DNA from: QPJE01 sp051747745
GTDB lineage: Bacteria; Bacillota; Halanaerobiia; Halanaerobiales; Halanaerobiaceae
DNA length: 14,962 nt
Assembly: GCA_051747745.1 (NCBI GenBank)
Contig: JBNJGL010000057.1
Span: 1 to 14,962, forward strand
Direction: 5' to 3'
In this document: in pieces, positions 13,829-14,962 of the stretch
Layout of the letters: the number at the start of each line of letters is the position of its first letter
Position numbering within the stretch: position 1 is the first letter of the stretch
Position numbers and translations under genes: made by a program
The notes under the pieces: model-generated
Databases searched by the model: none
The model's input: only the letters and a program-made list of their open reading frames with translations
Told to the model about the DNA's origin: nothing

Positions 13829-13875
13829 ATTTAAATATACTTTTTTATTAACACCTCCAATTATAATCATGATTC

Positions 13876-14817
13876 TTATTTGACGACAGGAATAAAAAGA
13901 TCATCTGGACCCTGATCAGATAATTTAATATCTGGTTCATTTTCTTTGATAAAGTTAATTACAAATTCTGCCCATTTAATTTTATTTTTCATTAACTCAA
14001 TTTGGTGGGACTTATTTGCCCATGGTGCATAACCTTCTCCAGAAGAAGTTTCTGGTTCAAACTTAAAGTAGCAAGGGGAATATAAACGTGCTACATCAGC
14101 TGCTTCGTAAAAACGTTCTGTTCCACCAAATGATTCAAATGTCCAGATATAAAAGTCAATAGGAATATCTACTACTTCGCGAATAGAGGCAAGCATAGGT
14201 AAAGGGAGATCTGCAATTGGATTAAAAGAACTTGCTCCCAAATCTTCCATAAGCTTAGCACCTGGAGCTGCGCTAACACCGGTCCAGACGGACATTTTAA
14301 ATGCCATATCTTTAGGTAAATTGCCCTGTTCCTGCATTGTTTTCATAAGCCATAATAGTCCTCTGTCTACAAGCATAAATCCTCTTATTCCAAGGTCATA
14401 CATCCTCATAATATCTGCTATAACATTTCTCAATTGATCTGAACCTCTGTGCTGCTGTCCAGTTCTCATTCCTTCTTCTGAAAAATATTGTCTTCCCATG
14501 TCACGACCATTACGTGGCCCGGGAACTGCTATGACTTCCATCTTTTCTTCAGCGGCCATTTGAGCAAAATATTTTACTTCTTCGTCATCATAAAGGTAGC
14601 CTCCTCCAACTAGAGAAATTAATCTATGCACAGGGACATTTCTTTTGTTTTTTTCTTTGATGATAGCTTCAAGTACTTCTGGTCCTTCAACACCGGACAT
14701 TTCTATTCTGTAATGAGCACCATCTGGAAACCTTTTGTTGGAATCAGGCAGGTTATATCTATCTCTTCCAGGAATACCTGCTTTTTCCATATATTTAGAA
14801 ACAGTGTCTAATTTCAT
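13876..14817 (-). CDS. U32-peptidase-like TIM-barrel protein, function unknown
   Basis: A 313-residue soluble protein with alternating strand/helix pattern, no signal peptide and no membrane segment. The stretch 'DLGASSFNPIADLPLPMLASIREVVDIPIDFYIWTFESFGG' (about 197-238) and the preceding 'LGIRGFMLVDRGL' (141-153) resemble the barrel of proteins annotated as U32-family peptidases, so I assign it there tentatively. The N-terminus has 'HYRIEMSGVEGPEVLEA', which looks like barrel strand 1. I see no proven catalytic residues, and many U32-like proteins are not peptidases. ATG 14817 has AAGGAG (14825-14830) 7 nt upstream. The upstream partial gene ends 39 nt before it, so they probably share an operon. 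Downstream there is no clear - strand terminator before the dehydrogenase promoter, so some read-through is possible. Confidence 0.6.
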   Translation of the reverse strand: MKLDTVSKYMEKAGIPGRDRYNLPDSNKRFPDGAHYRIEMSGVEGPEVLEAIIKEKNKRNVPVHRLISLVGGGYLYDDEEVKYFAQMAAEEKMEVIAVPGPRNGRDMGRQYFSEEGMRTGQQHRGSDQLRNVIADIMRMYDLGIRGFMLVDRGLLWLMKTMQEQGNLPKDMAFKMSVWTGVSAAPGAKLMEDLGASSFNPIADLPLPMLASIREVVDIPIDFYIWTFESFGGTERFYEAADVARLYSPCYFKFEPETSSGEGYAPWANKSHQIELMKNKIKWAEFVINFIKENEPDIKLSDQGPDDLFIPVVK

Positions 14818-14856
14818 TTTATCTCTCCTTTTAATAATTTTATTTAAAATAAATTA

Positions 14857-14962
14857 TTACTTAAACTCATCAAACAGCTTTTCAAAATCTTCTGCACTAT
14901 CTTTAATATGATATACATGGTCATCTTCCGGGAACTTTTCTTCTTTTACGTCTTTTATGTAT
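14857..14962 (-). CDS. 3' end of an unidentified gene (partial)
   Basis: An open frame enters from the right edge and ends at TAA 14857-14859. The last 34 residues are visible, a charged, acidic tail ending 'DSAEDFEKLFDEFK'. There is no motif to name it. It is real rather than a chance frame because it fits tightly upstream (39 nt) of a gene with a good SD, and its composition (Lys/Glu/Asp-rich) matches its neighbours. The 5' part lies outside the window. Confidence 0.5.
   Translation of the reverse strand, partial: YIKDVKEEKFPEDDHVYHIKDSAEDFEKLFDEFK

Noticed and set aside
13838..13860. GGAGGTG on the - strand after the U32-like gene, suggesting another small gene.
   Set aside because: No start codon occurs at proper spacing; the frame using the GTG itself ends after seven codons.
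1..14962. tRNA, rRNA, CRISPR arrays, insertion sequences or phage genes.
   Set aside because: No cloverleaf, regularly spaced repeats, transposase or phage-like protein was found on reading both strands.

Overview
This window looks like the chromosome of a low-GC, anaerobic Firmicute-type bacterium. The DNA is AT-rich, Shine-Dalgarno (SD) sequences are strong (AGGAGG-like), and TTG and GTG starts are used alongside ATG. The gene set (NhaC-type antiporter, leucine dehydrogenase, several amidohydrolases) and the protein style bring Halanaerobiales (Halanaerobium-like) to mind. That placement is an inference from composition and gene content, not from a marker gene.

Layout. Positions 1-9413 are all on the + strand: a GntR/FadR-type regulator; a PLP enzyme of the D-cysteine desulfhydrase/ACC deaminase family; a trio of zinc-ribbon proteins (a small membrane protein, an M48 metallopeptidase with a C-terminal ribbon, and a multi-pass membrane protein with an N-terminal ribbon); then a cluster made of an uncharacterised 393-residue multi-pass membrane protein, an N-carbamoyl-amino-acid/allantoate-type amidohydrolase and two tandem M20D amidohydrolases. 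From about 9583 to the end, all genes are on the - strand: an MFS permease, an NhaC-family antiporter, a leucine-type amino-acid dehydrogenase, a U32-like TIM-barrel protein, and the 3' end of one more gene. The two blocks converge on a long hairpin terminator at 9473-9533.

How the genes may work together. The + cluster reads as uptake followed by cytoplasmic hydrolysis of N-acylated or N-carbamoylated amino acids or small amides. The - strand dehydrogenase/antiporter operon would deaminate branched-chain amino acids and move ions or substrates. The whole window therefore has an amino-acid scavenging and fermentation flavour, with the regulator and PLP enzyme possibly part of the same theme. 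The substrates are not visible in the sequence.

Points of special interest. (1) A 100-N scaffold gap (13597-13696) is bordered on both sides by the same 24 bases, abutting the Ns exactly, so the gap is probably an unmerged contig overlap of zero real length. (2) Beside it, an orphan extended -10 promoter and a strong + strand intrinsic terminator would make a ~68-nt RNA with no ORF, divergent from and overlapping the dehydrogenase promoter. (3) The membrane protein at 4538-5719 may be an undescribed transporter for the adjacent hydrolases. (4) Three neighbouring genes carry zinc ribbons on otherwise different proteins.
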